Of a stretch of 64,000 bases of DNA, positions 11,515-21,561 are shown piece by piece. Source of the DNA: Mycocentrospora acerina (taxonomy: Eukaryota; Ascomycota; Dothideomycetes; Pleosporales); NCBI GenBank assembly GCA_022701365.1, contig JAKUHH010000392.1, positions 62,001-126,000 of the forward strand, in the 5' to 3' direction. How positions within the stretch are numbered: position 1 is the stretch's first letter; the number at the start of each line of letters is the position of its first letter. The notes under the pieces are model-generated. The model had not been told where the DNA came from, made no database searches, and worked only from the letters and a program-made list of their open reading frames with translations. A program made the position numbers and the translations under genes.

Positions 11515-12040
11515 ATGAACGCCTTTCGCTGTCTGCGTGTCCCCGCGACCGCGCTCCTCAGGCCGTCTGTCGCGCGTGTGGCTGCACCAACAGCACCACA
11601 GCGGTACATACACCTTCCCCAATGCACAATTCCCCCTCTACCAGACCCCGCCCTGACACTCGCCAGATCCTCCATCTTCGCACAAAGCCGATCCATCTCT
11701 CTCCTTAGCCCTCGCCGCCCAATGCTTGCCCGCCCGTCCCCGCTCGCCGCCCCCGGCACACCCAGCGCCCTCCTCCCAGGTTCTGAGACGCTCGATCTCA
11801 TGGGCAAGATATCCACGCACCCTGGGTTAGGAGGCATTCAGATCCGCTGCGGACCCAGAGACACGTATGTGACGGATGATCTTCGTAGGGAGAGGAAGGA
11901 ACTAATAGAGAGGTAGATACAACCCTAGCCACATTGTAAGGAAGCGGAGACATGGATTTTTAAGCAGACTGCGGACGAAGAAGGGGAGGAAGCTCTTAAT
12001 GAGGAGGCTGAACAAGGGAAGGTGGAATTTGAGTCATTAA
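11515..12040 (+). CDS. MRPL34: Mitochondrial large-subunit ribosomal protein bL34m
   Basis: Structural protein of the mitochondrial 54S subunit. Exons 11515-11864 and 11917-12040 give 157 residues. Exon 1 encodes an Arg/Ala/Ser-rich, acid-poor N-terminus typical of a mitochondrial targeting presequence. The intron (GTATGT...TAG, 52 nt) splits a Thr codon. Exon 2 (124 nt) encodes most of the diagnostic bL34 core: NPSHIVRKRRHGFLSR, then KKGRKLLMRRLNKGR and a short end. Without splicing the frame stops shortly after the donor and the conserved core is lost, so naive ORF calling gives an unrecognisable protein. The match to the bL34 pattern (TYNPSHIVRKRRHGFLSR) is very clear. Confidence 0.93.
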
Positions 12041-12770
12041 AGGCATGTACTGCGTAGAAGATTGGGTAGTAAGGTTGGGATGAGGGAGGCGCACATATAT
12101 CGCACTGTGTGCTGCGCTGATGCGGCTCTTGTGGACACCGTAGAGCCCCTCTCCAAGATGGATATGTGGAATATGGAGATTGGGGTAAAGAGGCAGAGGA
12201 AGGCACTGGACGAGACCATTGTATATTTATTGTACATTGTATGCATATCCTAGGCTCGGCATGGCATAGCCCGAGGATCGGACAACTACTATCATCGCTG
12301 ATGACGCAGTACACGAGCTGTCCCAATATATTTCCATAGCTGAAGGAGTGCCGAAAAACAGCGACCAAGTCAACATGAAGTGTAGAATGATTGATTACAT
12401 GTGACATCGTGATCTAGCGCGCTTCCTCACACCCACAACCCACCAATCCTTCAACCAAAACATGTTGATTGGTATGCAAATTAATAACCAGAGCAGTACT
12501 AATAAACAGATATGATTCGATAACGATGTGAATCACTCCTCTCGTCAATTTTCATATCGTTTGTTCCAAAATGGTGGTAGAGCCCTTGGATGCGGGGAGA
12601 TCGCTTCCTTGAACAAGAATCACATCGCGTCACAGAGACCATACACGCCTTGCAACTCACACTGACCCCCGCACGGAAGTATTGACGTATTCGAAACTCA
12701 CTCTTCCCACCATTTATCCCTCAATCTCCCCCACTCCGCTTCCTTCTGCTCAATACATCCTCTCACCACC
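12041..12770. other. Intergenic region
   Basis: 730 bases between bL34m and the next plus-strand gene. The minus-strand open frame of about 160 codons here has the Ser/Pro/Tyr-biased composition of spurious frames. No RNA gene was recognised; the distal part is the promoter of the next gene. Confidence 0.5.
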
Positions 12771-13225
12771 ATGTCCCGCGTCGCACCCACTCCATCAGGT
12801 GCCGCCCAGAACCTCCCTCAGATCAAAGCCGCAAACGAAGCCCTTCTATCCGCCCTCGCCGCTCACCCCGCCTTCCGCAGTCAGCAACTCCAGCGCTCAG
12901 GCAAAGTCTACTTCATGCACGACTTTGCCCAGCGCACTGGCGCCATGTTCGACAGCATCCTGCAGAACACCCCGCAAGCAAAGCAAAACGAATTGAAAAA
13001 TGATGCTGTAGGGAGGTGTATGATGTGAGCTAGCTCGTTACAAGTGATACTGGGATTTTTCTGATGAGGCGTAGGCTGCAGACAATGATTTCTGATACGA
13101 CTGGGAAAATGGGAATAATGTTTGGAGAGGCTCCCGGTCAGGGTGTCGATTTGGGAGATGCGGTAAGGAGTGCGGCGAAGAACGTTGTTGATGTGATTCA
13201 GGGAAACGCATCGGCCAGCTCGTAG
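12771..13225 (+). CDS. Small hypothetical protein, two exons
   Basis: Exons 12771-13015 and 13075-13225 give 131 residues; the 59-nt intron (GTGTAT...TAG) splits an Arg codon. ATG 12771 follows CACC, a good fungal context. The protein is Ala/Gln-rich with predicted helices (NLPQIKAANEALLSALAAH; QRTGAMFDSILQNTPQAKQ) and a C-terminal part containing GEAPGQGVDLGDAVRSAAK. It has no signal peptide, membrane segment or catalytic motif and I do not recognise it. Without the second exon the frame ends two codons past the splice site, so the spliced model is supported by the clean continuation and stop at 13223-13225. Confidence 0.7.
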
Positions 13226-13524
13226 ACTTATTCTAAAGAGGTTGCTGGTAGTAATGGTGATGTTTGTGCTGGCTTTGTTGTTCGGATTTCGTTACGATAT
13301 GGATGAGAAACATGGCGGGTTGCATGGGTTGTCTTCTTTTCAAGTTCCAGATGGCCATAATGGTGGCCAGATAACCAGGACCTGAGATGGTCAAACCGTA
13401 TGTCTGGCATGCTAGCATCCCGTGTCTGTTGTGAATTTGATCGTGATGGAAATCTATATTACTCCTCTATCTCTCCCAAAGAGAATGAAGTAATTAGACC
13501 TCAAAATGGAAAACAGGGTCAAAT

Positions 13525-14352
13525 TCAATCTTTACCTTCTTCTGATGTCGATGGCACCTTCGCCTGGTCCTCTTCTTGATCCTCTTTCTGCTCCAGATCC
13601 GTCAAAAAGTCTTGCGTGCCGTCATCCAAAGCCTCCACAAGCTTCAACTCCTCTTCAACTTTGTCAATCTGCTTCAAAACAAAAGCAATCGTCGCATCCC
13701 TCGCCTTGTCCACCCTCCTCAGCGCATCTAGCCCCATACGGCTATAATCCTGCGGCTTCTGCGGCGTCGGCGGCACCAACTCTTCATCATTCAACTTTGC
13801 CTTTTTCTCCGCCAAAAGCTTCCTCAAAGCAAAGATGTTATAGTCTCTCTCCTTCAAGTCAGTTTGCAGCTCTTTTCGCTTGATCTCGTCATCGACTTTC
13901 TGCTTCTTGGCTGCCTGTTCGTCCCGCGCCGCTGTGTCAGCAACCTTCCATTTCCAGATTGCTTCCTTGGCACAGGTTTCCATGTGTGTGAAGCGGATGG
14001 GGCCGATGTTTTGGCCGCCGTACCACCTCGCGACGACGACGGTGCCTTCGACTTGTGTGTCTACGAGCACGTTTTCTAGGCGGCGCCCGGCCCAACTTTC
14101 ACCATCGTCATCGTGGCCGAGGTCATAGAGCACTTTGACGTTTGGTGTTAGTGATTTTTGGCGCGAGGGCTTTCTCCATGCTGCGATTTTGTGTGTTGCG
14201 GTTTTGAATTCTGGGAGGGACTGTAGGGCTTTGGCAGGGAGTGTTGGAGAGAAGGCGCCGATGAAAAGGGATGTTTGTTCTTTTATTGAGGCGGAGCGGA
14301 AAATGTTTTGTGTTAGAACAGGAGATTTTGAACGCTCCCTCTTCAGAGACAT
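13525..14352 (-). CDS. IMPACT/YigZ-family protein (UPF0029 domain) with coiled-coil C-terminus
   Basis: A single exon of 275 residues from ATG 14352. Residues about 25-140 match the IMPACT N-terminal (UPF0029) domain: ATHKIAAWRKPS, then the DDDGES..AGRRLENVL segment, then VARWYGGQNIGPIRFTHMETCAKEAI, with the typical WYGG..IG.IRF motif. Residues 145-275 are Lys/Glu-rich and likely form long helices or a coiled coil, without an RWD domain. Members of this family include yeast Yih1, which modulates Gcn1-Gcn2 signalling, but Yih1 has an N-terminal RWD domain that is absent here. A stand-alone UPF0029 protein of unknown role is therefore the safer label. Confidence 0.88.
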   Translation of the reverse strand: MSLKRERSKSPVLTQNIFRSASIKEQTSLFIGAFSPTLPAKALQSLPEFKTATHKIAAWRKPSRQKSLTPNVKVLYDLGHDDDGESWAGRRLENVLVDTQVEGTVVVARWYGGQNIGPIRFTHMETCAKEAIWKWKVADTAARDEQAAKKQKVDDEIKRKELQTDLKERDYNIFALRKLLAEKKAKLNDEELVPPTPQKPQDYSRMGLDALRRVDKARDATIAFVLKQIDKVEEELKLVEALDDGTQDFLTDLEQKEDQEEDQAKVPSTSEEGKD

Positions 14353-15190
14353 TTTTGTGATTCAGTATGTTGATTGTTATGGTCAGGTTAGTATTAAGTA
14401 TGGTGGTTGGTCGTTGTATGGGGAGGTTGGGAAGGTGGAAGCGAGTTGGATCTTCACGCGGATGTTTTTTCTGCAGTTAACGTGTCTCTAGTTCAGACAC
14501 CATCTTTGCCACTTTACACTCGATTCAAGTCGAAACTGTTCCGTCAGGAGAGAAACTAATGTATTTCTTGGGCACTATCATTGTTGCACTGATTCTTTGT
14601 GGGTTTTTGTGCAACGGGAAGTATTAAACTTTTGCCCGCTCGCTCTTTTTAGGCCTTCTTCCAAAGCTTCAAGAGAAAACTGCCAATCTCCTTGAAAAAT
14701 AACCATAATGCACTCCCTTTCCAATATTTTTTTTAGATAGCTGTTGCAAGTGATCGTATGGAAAAGCTTCACGGTATACTTCAATACCTACATGACAATG
14801 CTCTTCAGCCCAAGAGGGTTTTAAACGATTACAATGTCTCCAAGACCATACTTCCTTACACAGGTACCATAAATTTGGTATCGCTAGGTAAAGGCGTGCC
14901 TTGTCTCATTTCTTCCCGTCTATATCAAGCAAAAACTCAGAAAGCTGGTCTTCTTTTTTATGTGCTCCGCCTCTCTTCATCTTTCATCAAACTCAACGAA
15001 GCTACGATTTAATTTGAAGGACTGTGGCTGCGTTTGTTCTACCATTATTCCTTCAAGCCATCACTTTGAAAATTGATAGTCTTGGATCCTTCACTTCACA
15101 GTCCTACTAACAGATCATATACAACGTGTGTTGCTGGATATCAGAACACAGTTTCACTTGAAGAAGCACGTCTTTTCCTATTCAAGACAG
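14353..15190. other. Intergenic region, may hold a missed 5' exon
   Basis: About 840 bases between the divergent IMPACT gene and the next plus-strand gene. A short open stretch starts at ATG 14758, but I could not connect it by splice sites with confidence. No RNA gene or repeat was recognised. Confidence 0.4.
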
Positions 15191-16510
15191 GAATTTGGTT
15201 CAAGTGGGCATTTACCTGTACTCTTGGTGTGAGGAGACTATAAGCTCTTCCAAAACTGACCCACGGTTCACCGCCTTGATCTCGCCACTCGAAACCGCTT
15301 CAACTCTGAGCGAGACCCTTCGACCACTACAGGTGAGTTTGAATTTGCAGGTAAGAATTTGGCACTTCCTTAGCCATAAAACCAAACTCTATTCGACATG
15401 GCTACTTCCAATCTATACATCGGTAGCCGCTCTTACTCGACACGATTTCCTTTGCTAACTCACTTCTTTTGCACAGATAGGGACAAACTCGTGCTTTGAT
15501 TGTTTCCGTTATCCCTCAACTGCAAGATAGTATGGGGCGCTTTGCGACTCTTAACGCCGACACACAGGATTTGGTTAACTGCCTTCTCCCAGCTCTGGCT
15601 ACCTCCTTCAAGATTTCCGATCCCGTAGATATTATCCCAGAAGACATTCGTATGCGTATTTGGGACTGCGAGAGGAGGGATCACATCAAGGACCAGACCG
15701 AGAATGACCCTAGAAACTGGGGTGTTCAGTTTCTCAAGGATTTGATGTCCATTTCACGCCTCAAGAACGGAGACCTCGCCATATTTCATGCGGATTTGCG
15801 AGCCAAGGTCGCGAAACACGAGCCAAAGCATCCATGGTGTCGTCTAGCTGACATCAAGGAGATCAAAGACGATTATGAGAACCCTGGCCGCAGAAACGAG
15901 ATGGCCACCGCAGTCCAGTTTTCCTCTTCAGATTCTTCGACTGATTCTTACTTTGAGGAGCTGGTCGAGCCAGATGATCACAAGAGCAGGAAGCACAGCC
16001 GCAGCGCTAATAACCACGAGATGTACGAGGCTCGGGTTCAGCACAAACACCGCAAACGTAAGTCTATTGGAATGAAAACAATCAATGTGAAAATAACATT
16101 TTTCAGTTGGCCACGGACGTCTCCGTCGTACCGAAGATGGCGGCTTTCTGCGCAAAGATAAAATAGATAAGAATCGCTACTCTACTGAACGTACAACTCC
16201 CATCAGTACCCACCACTCCGCCCGTCGCCCTAGCAGGGCCATCACTTCTGACGGCGAAGACTCCACCACCGGCATGTCTCTACAACTCCATCATCCTCCC
16301 GGCTACTCCCTTTCTCCTACTCCCCATGGTGTTCGCTCATACACCGTCGATAGCGTCAACATGACCAACGAGCCGCTTGCTGTGCAGAAACTTCAGGCAG
16401 AACTAGAGGTTGCGGAGGCGGAGCTCAAGGCCGCTCGCCTCAAGTATGCATACATTGAGGCAAAAGAGTTATCTGAGAGTCAGAGTAAGGCTAGCAGCAA
16501 CAAATGGTGA
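15191..16510 (+). CDS. Hypothetical multi-exon protein, 5' end unresolved
   Basis: Three exons are supported: one ending at 15332 (or 15350), then 15481-16057 and 16107-16510. The first visible exon has no in-frame ATG before its upstream stop, so a 5' exon is missing from this model; 15191 is only the apparent acceptor. The intron ending at 15480 has a GCTAAC branch site. The encoded part contains a helical region (SPLETASTLSETLRPLQ), a long charged middle with poly-Ser, and a C-terminal coiled-coil-like segment (QKLQAELEVAEAELKAARL). I do not recognise a family; the N-terminal helices loosely resemble fungal STAND-type N-terminal domains, which is inference only. Confidence 0.5.
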
Positions 16511-18065
16511 ACTAATCTCTAGCTGTTGACCAGAAGTTTTTTTGGCCAGTTTCCTGAGGTACCCGTCAGCTGAGGAATTATATGTGTGATGAAGGATTTG
16601 ATGTTTTAACGTACTCACACATCACATTAGTAAGGTATCTAATGCGTTAGTTTGCTCACAGTTGGGGTTTACAGATCTCCATATATCATGCATCTACTTG
16701 GAAGTTGATACTCTTTCTCTTTCTATTTTATTTCTTCTCATGCGCATCTAAGCAATGTGATGAACAGATCGATCTTTCCTCTGATATCCGGGAATACACT
16801 TTAGCATCTCAATCCGAGCCTAAAATCAATATGGTGTAACAGCCCCTTGCACCATATCTACCTCTAAGCCTTGTACTGAGATACGTGGTGCCTGGGAGCT
16901 AGTGGTGGCAGGACAGTCTCAGGCGCACAGCTGTATCCACCGCGCTGTATAGGGCTGAAGGTCAGCAACCCCGGGTCAGCAACAGGCCGATATTACAGGT
17001 AAGAGCACGGAAACACCGAAGTAGCTTACCCACATCTATCGTGACCGCCTTTTAGGCCTACCTTAATCCATATACAGATTCATAATGACTCTATTATTAT
17101 GGGTGATCCGAAACTTATGACTGTGACTTCGAACTTGACCATTCATAATACTTTGGCAGTATATGATGCTTTAATAAGCTTTCCCAACCTATTGGGCATG
17201 TCAGGTTTTAGTAAAGAACGTTGTTATCAGCCTCGGTCTTACCTTAGATTGCTGCCTGAGGCGCAGTTCCAGGTACATGGGACTTCCCCGCTGGTTTGCG
17301 ATGACAGGCAGCACCATGCAAGTATGCGATTATATCTAGCTGTGAATGGAAATCGATGATTCAATCGAATGTCATCGGATGCTGTCAGGTGTACACCGCT
17401 TGTCGTATTGACGGTTGATGCGGTGGCACAATCTTAGATCACGAGTGTCGCTCTCATAAGCCGCGGTGCCTAATCTTGATTCTGGACGTTGAAGCCATTG
17501 AGACTAATACAATTAAGTGTTTGGATGTCTGACAGGTTTTTTTGTCGTTGTGTGCGCTGAAACAAATTGTGCTTTGTGGAATGAAACTGTGGCGCAGCTG
17601 TACAGTCAAGTCAACCTTGTCGGTTGCTACGAGATGCGGAGAGAGAGAGAGCCAGTAAAGGAGTTTCGTCGCTGATCAGTTTAGCGTAGTGTGCCTAGCG
17701 ATCAGTGAGCAAATTATCTTGCCTGAGGGAATAAGGCTGAGTAGCCATCTAGCTCAGCCACTTACCTGCTTTTTAATTGAATAGATACTTAATGAACAAA
17801 GTATGTAGTACAAGAGTGATTCACACATCGAAACAACAATCAAAAAATTGATTTTATCCAAGCTCATTCAGTTTGCGCGTTCTGCCGATTTATATCAAGT
17901 AGCACTTGCCGCGATGTCATTGGGTGCTGAGTACGGAAGCCTTAAAACACTAAACATTAGCCTAACTAACCACTACCTCCCAGTTTCCAACTTCTTCCAT
18001 CATACATCAATTTAACCAGATCTGCATCCTTCCCCAGACTCCGAGTATCTGTAGTAAAAGAGCGA
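16511..18065. other. Intergenic region, nothing recognised
   Basis: 1.55 kb of fairly AT-rich sequence between two plus-strand genes. Only short open frames occur. I saw no tRNA, repeat array or transposon terminus. Confidence 0.5.
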
Positions 18066-18854
18066 ATGGGCCAGTTCCTAAGTCGCCTTTCTCGTTCTAA
18101 TACTCTGGCACCTTCAAGCTCGTCGAAAGAGGAGCCAGCACGGAAGGCTGAATCTCTAGCGCATCGAGGCCAAGACCACCAGATTACAGCCATGCCCACC
18201 GATAAGAAATCTGATGTGAAGTGTCCAACCTGCAAGCAAGATGTGCAAGTTGCGCCTACAAAGAAGAGCACCACTGTGGACATTGACGGAGAGATTGAGG
18301 ACATATTTGATCAACTCCCCCCACTCCCTAGCCCGCTTCCAAAGGCTCACGCAGACTTTGTCCACTGTATGCCCCCAGAAGCACCTACTTACCGCAAGTA
18401 TTCCGTCTTCACAGCTGGAAGTATCGAAATGGGCGCAGCCGTGCAGTGGCAAAAGCACATTGCAACATTGCTGTCCCCTCTCCCCATTACTGTCAACAAC
18501 CCCCGCAGAGGCAACTGGGACCCCAACGCTACACAGGAAGCCAAGAACAAGGAATTCAGGCATCAAGTCGATTGGGAGCTCTCTGCGCTCGAGAAGGCTG
18601 ACGTCATTTGCTTTTTCTTCGACATCAACACCAAGAGCCCGGTCACGATGCTGGAGTTGGGTCTCTGGGCGCATTCGGGCAAGGTGATTGTCTGCTGCAA
18701 CAAGGCCTTTTGGCGAGCAGGGAATATTCACATTGTGTGCGACCGCTATAAAATCCCGTTTGTCGAGACGTTTGAGGAGTTGGTTCCAGCGATCAAGGAC
18801 ATGCTAAAGGAGAAGGGTATGAAGTTGGACGCGAATGGCAATCTGATTGATTGA
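18066..18854 (+). CDS. Nucleoside 2-deoxyribosyltransferase-like protein with possible myristoylation signal
   Basis: A single exon of 262 residues. Residues about 115-262 match the nucleoside 2-deoxyribosyltransferase-like fold: VFTAGSIEMGAAVQWQK (nucleotide-binding start), NNPRRGNWD, FRHQVDWELSALEKADVICF, and SPVTMLELGLWAHSGKVIVCC. The Glu in LELG sits where the family nucleophile is found. Ahead of it are CPTCK, a possible metal-binding fragment, and a Ser-rich N-terminus beginning MGQFLS, which fits the N-myristoylation pattern MGxxxS and suggests membrane attachment. Family enzymes cleave or transfer N-glycosidic bonds of deoxynucleosides; the substrate of this fungal protein is unknown. 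The neighbours give no clue. Confidence 0.85.
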   Translation: MGQFLSRLSRSNTLAPSSSSKEEPARKAESLAHRGQDHQITAMPTDKKSDVKCPTCKQDVQVAPTKKSTTVDIDGEIEDIFDQLPPLPSPLPKAHADFVHCMPPEAPTYRKYSVFTAGSIEMGAAVQWQKHIATLLSPLPITVNNPRRGNWDPNATQEAKNKEFRHQVDWELSALEKADVICFFFDINTKSPVTMLELGLWAHSGKVIVCCNKAFWRAGNIHIVCDRYKIPFVETFEELVPAIKDMLKEKGMKLDANGNLID

Positions 18855-19637
18855 GCGAAGAGATGGGCATACGTTTATTGTTTCTGTGGGTAGGTGTTTG
18901 GCGGCGGTGTGAGGGTTTGGTCATCTAGGCGTTCAGTCTTACTAATAGGGACTCATTACCTTTTTTTTTGCCTTTGCCATCTTTCATCATGGCCTTACCT
19001 AGAGTTGACGGGATGGTTTCCACACAGGCTGTAAGATGATAGAATACACTGTATTGTGATAGTCCTTGCATCTGCTCATGATGCATCAATCTATGCCCTT
19101 GTCTCAATGTAATTTCTAAAGGATGTCGCTTTTCTTTGAAATGATTAGTCTCGCCATGAAGTTTTGGTTGTGAAGTACAGGCTGGCTTTCGGTCAAGAAA
19201 TGATCAGCGTCTGTCTTTGGCCTTTGCCAACTATATGAACCGGCCGAATGCACAGCCTCTCATCAAAAATAGGGGCTGTGTTAATTGGGAGTATTTTGCC
19301 TGTAGTACTCCAGCCTTTGGGGCTGGATATCGTTATATGCCATTAGGGCTGACGCAATGATTGAGCTGTATCATGAGACAGAACATTCTCATCGCCTAGA
19401 ACCGAGGGCGTATCGATAACTTTGTCGAGTTGACCAATCGACCACATCGTTGGCATCATCACCATTATTAGCAACAGTAGGCTTCTAGATATATCCATGT
19501 GAGCCTTGCTCACGACAACAAGTAGAGTAAAGGGGTAAGGGGGAGTCTAACCTTGTTTCCCTTCCTCCCAAAGTGCAATTATCCCCTTCCACGCATCCCA
19601 TCTCACAACAAGCACCAACACATCAAGTCTCGTCTCA
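18855..19637. other. Convergent intergenic region
   Basis: About 780 bases between the stop of the deoxyribosyltransferase-like gene and the stop of the minus-strand DPH4 gene. It presumably holds 3' UTRs; a poly-T tract lies near 18960. Nothing else was recognised. Confidence 0.5.
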
Positions 19638-20315
19638 TCACCTCTCCTCTTCACCCCCCTCCTCAACCTCAAACCCCACCCTAACCCACAAACTACACCC
19701 CTCACACCCAACCAGAACCTCCTTATCCCCCCTCCCAACCGCCTCCTCCAACTCCCCCTCCCCAATCCTAAACCCCTTTTCATCCCCACACCTACACCCC
19801 CTCGTCCACTGCATCTCCTCTTCCTCTTCCCCCTTCCCCCCATTAGCACCACCCTGCCCTTCCTCTCCTCCTCCTCCTCCTCCTCCTCCTCCAACAACAA
19901 CAAAATCACTCAAATCCAACACCTCCAACCCAAGCACAAACTCTCCTTTCCCTTGTCCTTGTCCCTCTCCCTCTCTCTCTACCCCTTCCCCACATCTACC
20001 TCCCCTCCTCAAGAACCACACCTCGTACTCTTTTCTTCTCGTCTCGTCGCTTAGAACATGGTATGCTTCTTTGACATCGTCAATCGTATACGGATATGGT
20101 TTTCCTGGACCTGAACCTGAACCTGAACCTGTGCCTGTGCCTGCGTTCCGCGCCACCCCCGCAGAAGCCTTGTCCGGGTGTGCATTCAGAAGTGCGAGTT
20201 TGTATGCTCGTCGCAAATCTGCTGTTGCTGCTGTTGTTGTAGCAGAGGAGAGGGGCAATGATGCAGATGGCTCAGCAAGACGCAGGATATGGTAGTAGTT
20301 TTTCGAGTACGCCAT
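19638..20315 (-). CDS. DPH4: Diphthamide biosynthesis J-protein Dph4
   Basis: Electron-transfer/co-chaperone protein of the first step of diphthamide formation on elongation factor 2, working with Dph1-Dph2 and Dph3 in the cytosol. A single exon of 225 residues. The N-terminal J domain (YYHILRL ... HPDK ... VKEAYHVLSDETRRKEY) has the HPDK tripeptide context and is stretched by inserts rich in Ala/Thr and Gly/Ser. The C-terminal DPH-type zinc finger has CRCG and CEGCSLWVRV, supplying four cysteines. Between them is a run of nine glycines encoded by a GGA-like repeat (about 19868-19894). The order J domain then DPH finger is diagnostic of Dph4/Jjj3. The leader carries a long GAA repeat directly upstream of the start codon. 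Confidence 0.92.
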   Translation of the reverse strand: MAYSKNYYHILRLAEPSASLPLSSATTTAATADLRRAYKLALLNAHPDKASAGVARNAGTGTGSGSGSGPGKPYPYTIDDVKEAYHVLSDETRRKEYEVWFLRRGGRCGEGVEREGEGQGQGKGEFVLGLEVLDLSDFVVVGGGGGGGGGEEGQGGANGGKGEEEEEMQWTRGCRCGDEKGFRIGEGELEEAVGRGDKEVLVGCEGCSLWVRVGFEVEEGGEEER

Positions 20316-20332
20316 TGTTGTTGTTTCTTTCT

Positions 20333-20411
20333 CTTCTTCTTCTTCTTCTTCTTCTTCTTCTTCTTCTTCTTCTTCTTCTTCTTCTTCTTCTTCTTCTTCT
20401 TCTTCTTCTTC
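20333..20411. repeat. (TCT)26 microsatellite in the DPH4 leader
   Basis: About 26 near-perfect TCT units on the plus strand, that is (AGA)n on the DPH4 transcript strand. It begins about 17 bases upstream of the DPH4 start codon, so a transcribed copy would put a purine-only run in the 5' UTR. Confidence 0.95.
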
Positions 20412-21561
20412 CTCTCCCTTTACAATTTACACGCACACAAACACACACTCTCTCTTTTCTTCCCCCACTCTAGCGAATATATATATTTGTATACACACGT
20501 ACGCGGTACCAAGCGAATCAAACACCCGTGGCGATTAATTTTTTGGTTTATATGATTTTTTCTTCCTCCTCTAAATTGTTGCGGGAAAGTGAAGAAGAAA
20601 AAAAAACCTCTCTAATAGACGACGGGGGAGGGGGGAGGGAGGAGGTAGGGCCCAACTTCCCGTCAGTATAGCATAGAAGTAATGAACAAAAAGAGAAAAT
20701 GTTTCAAGAACAATCACTAGAAAAAAAATCGTGACCAGTGTGCGCGCTTCTCATTCAAAATCCTTTGTTGCGCGAACGCGTCTGGGGGGACTGCGGAAAG
20801 CTAGTTTTGGTGGGGCGCTCATCCCAGCAATGTTCTTTTTGGCGGGGCACAATCCGCAGACCAGGGAGTAACGTAACAAGGGTCTGGCACATGCCAAAGA
20901 TGCCGAAAGAGGCCCCGAAACGCGCGTATCAAATCTCCACAGTAAGTTGTGAACGTCACGGGATGTGTGGTGGATACTTGCCACGCATCAAATGCAAAGA
21001 CTCACAGCAGGCATAGTAACAATAGTCAAGGCAAGCTAGTTGAAAATAACGGTTCCTTTGGCCTATCTAAAAGTGCAGCATGATGGATGATAAGCCTACT
21101 GAAGCCGAAATCAGCTCCATAGGCCATCAAAGGACTTGTCCAGACGCAAAAGATACAGCCTGAAAAGCCCACGCTTCTCGGTCCTCTGTAGGGGTAGGTT
21201 TATACGCTGCCAAAAGGGAAAACAGGGGAACTGGGGATCGCATTCGAGGAGCCACATGCCGTTCCTCCATCTTGTCCGTAGCAGCCGATGACATCCGCGT
21301 GGAAAGTGTCAAACGCGAGTGTTCGCATAAGACACGACCACGGCAAACTCCAAGACGCGATAAGGGCGGTATGGGCAGTACAAGAGAGTAAGGAAACACA
21401 TCAGTCATGGGGAATTTCACTATCCGACCCGCTCGCTGCTAAAGCCAATTTTCGAAATCACAGGACACATACAACTCCGCGGTGCTATGGCTGCCTCTGT
21501 CGTCGATCCGGGAAAGGATGACAGTGGCCGAGTATGCACAAGGTTGAGAAGAAGGGTGCAT
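20412..21561. other. Intergenic region between DPH4 promoter and 14-3-3 3' end
   Basis: About 1.15 kb between two minus-strand genes. It holds the DPH4 promoter and the 3' UTR of the 14-3-3 gene. Purine- and G-rich tracts occur near 20600-20650. No other gene was recognised. Confidence 0.5.
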
